From assembly GCA_945901195.1 (NCBI GenBank), contig CAMDKB010000296.1, positions 1 through 5,830 of the forward strand: DNA of 5,830 bases, given 5' to 3'. A program made the position numbers and the translations under genes. How positions within the stretch are numbered: the first letter of the stretch is position 1; every line of letters starts with the position of its first letter. The DNA comes from Rhizobium sp. Q54. Lineage in GTDB: Bacteria > Pseudomonadota > Alphaproteobacteria > Rhizobiales > Beijerinckiaceae. The notes beneath the pieces were generated by a model, which did no database searches, was not told where the DNA came from, and saw only the letters and a list, made by a program, of their open reading frames with translations. Shown in pieces: positions 5,489 to 5,830 of the stretch.

Positions 5489-5830
5489 ATGGACGAATTG
5501 AAGCGTGTTGGCCTGATAGGCCTCGGCGCCATGGGCCGCCCGATGGCGCGGCATCTCATGGCGAAAGGGTTCACGGTTTTTGGATATGATCCTGTCGCCA
5601 CAGCGCAGGAAAAGGCACTGTTGTTGGGCGTTACACTCGAATCAACGCCGGCTGATGTGGCTCGAGAGAGCCAGATCGTCCTCGTAGTTGTAGGCTTCGA
5701 TTCGGATGTGGAGCGCGCCTTCTTCAACAAGTGCGGATTGATGGAAGCCGCAAGGCCCGGGCTCATCATCGCCATCGGCTCCACAATCGCCCCTTCCTAT
5801 GCGCGCGAGCTGGCAACGCGCATCGAGGGA
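5489..5830 (+). CDS. 3-hydroxyisobutyrate dehydrogenase family oxidoreductase, N-terminal part (runs off window)
   Basis: Only the first 114 codons of a protein normally near 290 residues are present; the frame is open to the edge. The N-terminus VGLIGLGAMGRPMARHLM (7-24) is the family's dinucleotide-binding signature with G11-x-G13-x-x-G16. The second strand ends at D34 (GYDP), an acidic residue that favours NAD(H) over NADP(H). The usual DxST substrate-loop motif appears as IGSTIAP (about 96-102), with glycine where aspartate is common. The family oxidises beta-hydroxyacids: 3-hydroxyisobutyrate, tartronate semialdehyde/glycerate, L-threonate. Given the hydroxypyruvate isomerase-like gene upstream, a tartronate semialdehyde reductase or threonate dehydrogenase role is attractive, but the gene is separated from it by the minus-strand small gene. 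A G6 run (5479-5484) four bases before the ATG serves as an imperfect ribosome site. Catalytic Lys and the C-terminal domain lie outside the window. Confidence 0.85.
   Translation, partial: MDELKRVGLIGLGAMGRPMARHLMAKGFTVFGYDPVATAQEKALLLGVTLESTPADVARESQIVLVVVGFDSDVERAFFNKCGLMEAARPGLIIAIGSTIAPSYARELATRIEG

Noticed and set aside
5437..5784. 115-residue minus-strand frame opposite the dehydrogenase start
   Set aside because: It is antisense to the canonical GLGAMG dinucleotide-binding region and has no features of its own.
1..5830. CRISPR arrays, tRNA or rRNA genes, insertion sequences, defence or phage genes
   Set aside because: Reading both strands showed no regularly spaced repeats, cloverleaf, transposase or phage-like sequence; the window is nearly filled by metabolic and regulatory genes.

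Overview
The window reads as chromosomal DNA from a moderately GC-rich proteobacterium, most likely an alphaproteobacterium. Support for that placement is the ETF-beta-type protein lysine methyltransferase, the single-domain PilZ protein and the set of Rieske oxygenases. It is a gene-dense catabolic neighbourhood. I see no rRNA, tRNA, CRISPR array, transposase or insertion sequence. Placement below class is not possible from this sequence alone.

Left part (1-2998): two unrelated Rieske non-heme iron oxygenases are transcribed away from a shared intergenic region of about 160 bases. On the minus strand lies a two-gene unit. It has an aromatic ring-hydroxylating dioxygenase alpha subunit (best start GTG at 1791, not the longer TTG form at 1854) followed, with a 4-base ATGA overlap, by its beta subunit. 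On the plus strand lies a single-component oxygenase of the vanillate/dicamba O-demethylase type (best start 1949). Both oxygenases carry complete Rieske and mononuclear-iron motifs. No ferredoxin, reductase or regulator is in the window, so the electron donors must be encoded elsewhere, possibly left of position 1. A candidate minus-strand promoter overlapped by a 16-base interrupted palindrome lies in the divergent region.

Middle (2999-5061): after two hairpins, one terminator-like, come three plus-strand genes. The first is a PilZ domain protein with intact c-di-GMP motifs and an unusually clean C-terminal leucine zipper. The second is a hydroxypyruvate isomerase/2-oxo-tetronate isomerase family enzyme. 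The third is a methyltransferase resembling ETF-beta lysine methyltransferases, whose start lies 31 bases inside the isomerase gene.

Right part (5062-5830): a short convergent spacer full of nested inverted repeats is followed by an unrecognised 71-residue protein on the minus strand. Divergent from it is the first 114 codons of a 3-hydroxyisobutyrate dehydrogenase family oxidoreductase that runs off the right edge. The pairing of an isomerase and a beta-hydroxyacid dehydrogenase recalls hydroxypyruvate/tartronate-semialdehyde and C4 sugar-acid pathways. The spacer between the last two genes holds three copies of CAAGATA and a GCTGGA-N4-TCCAGC palindrome.

The most noteworthy items are the PilZ-leucine zipper protein, the divergent pair of orphan Rieske oxygenases with a candidate operator, and the overlap of a sugar-acid isomerase with a protein methyltransferase. 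None amounts to a demonstrably new system, but each makes a testable prediction.
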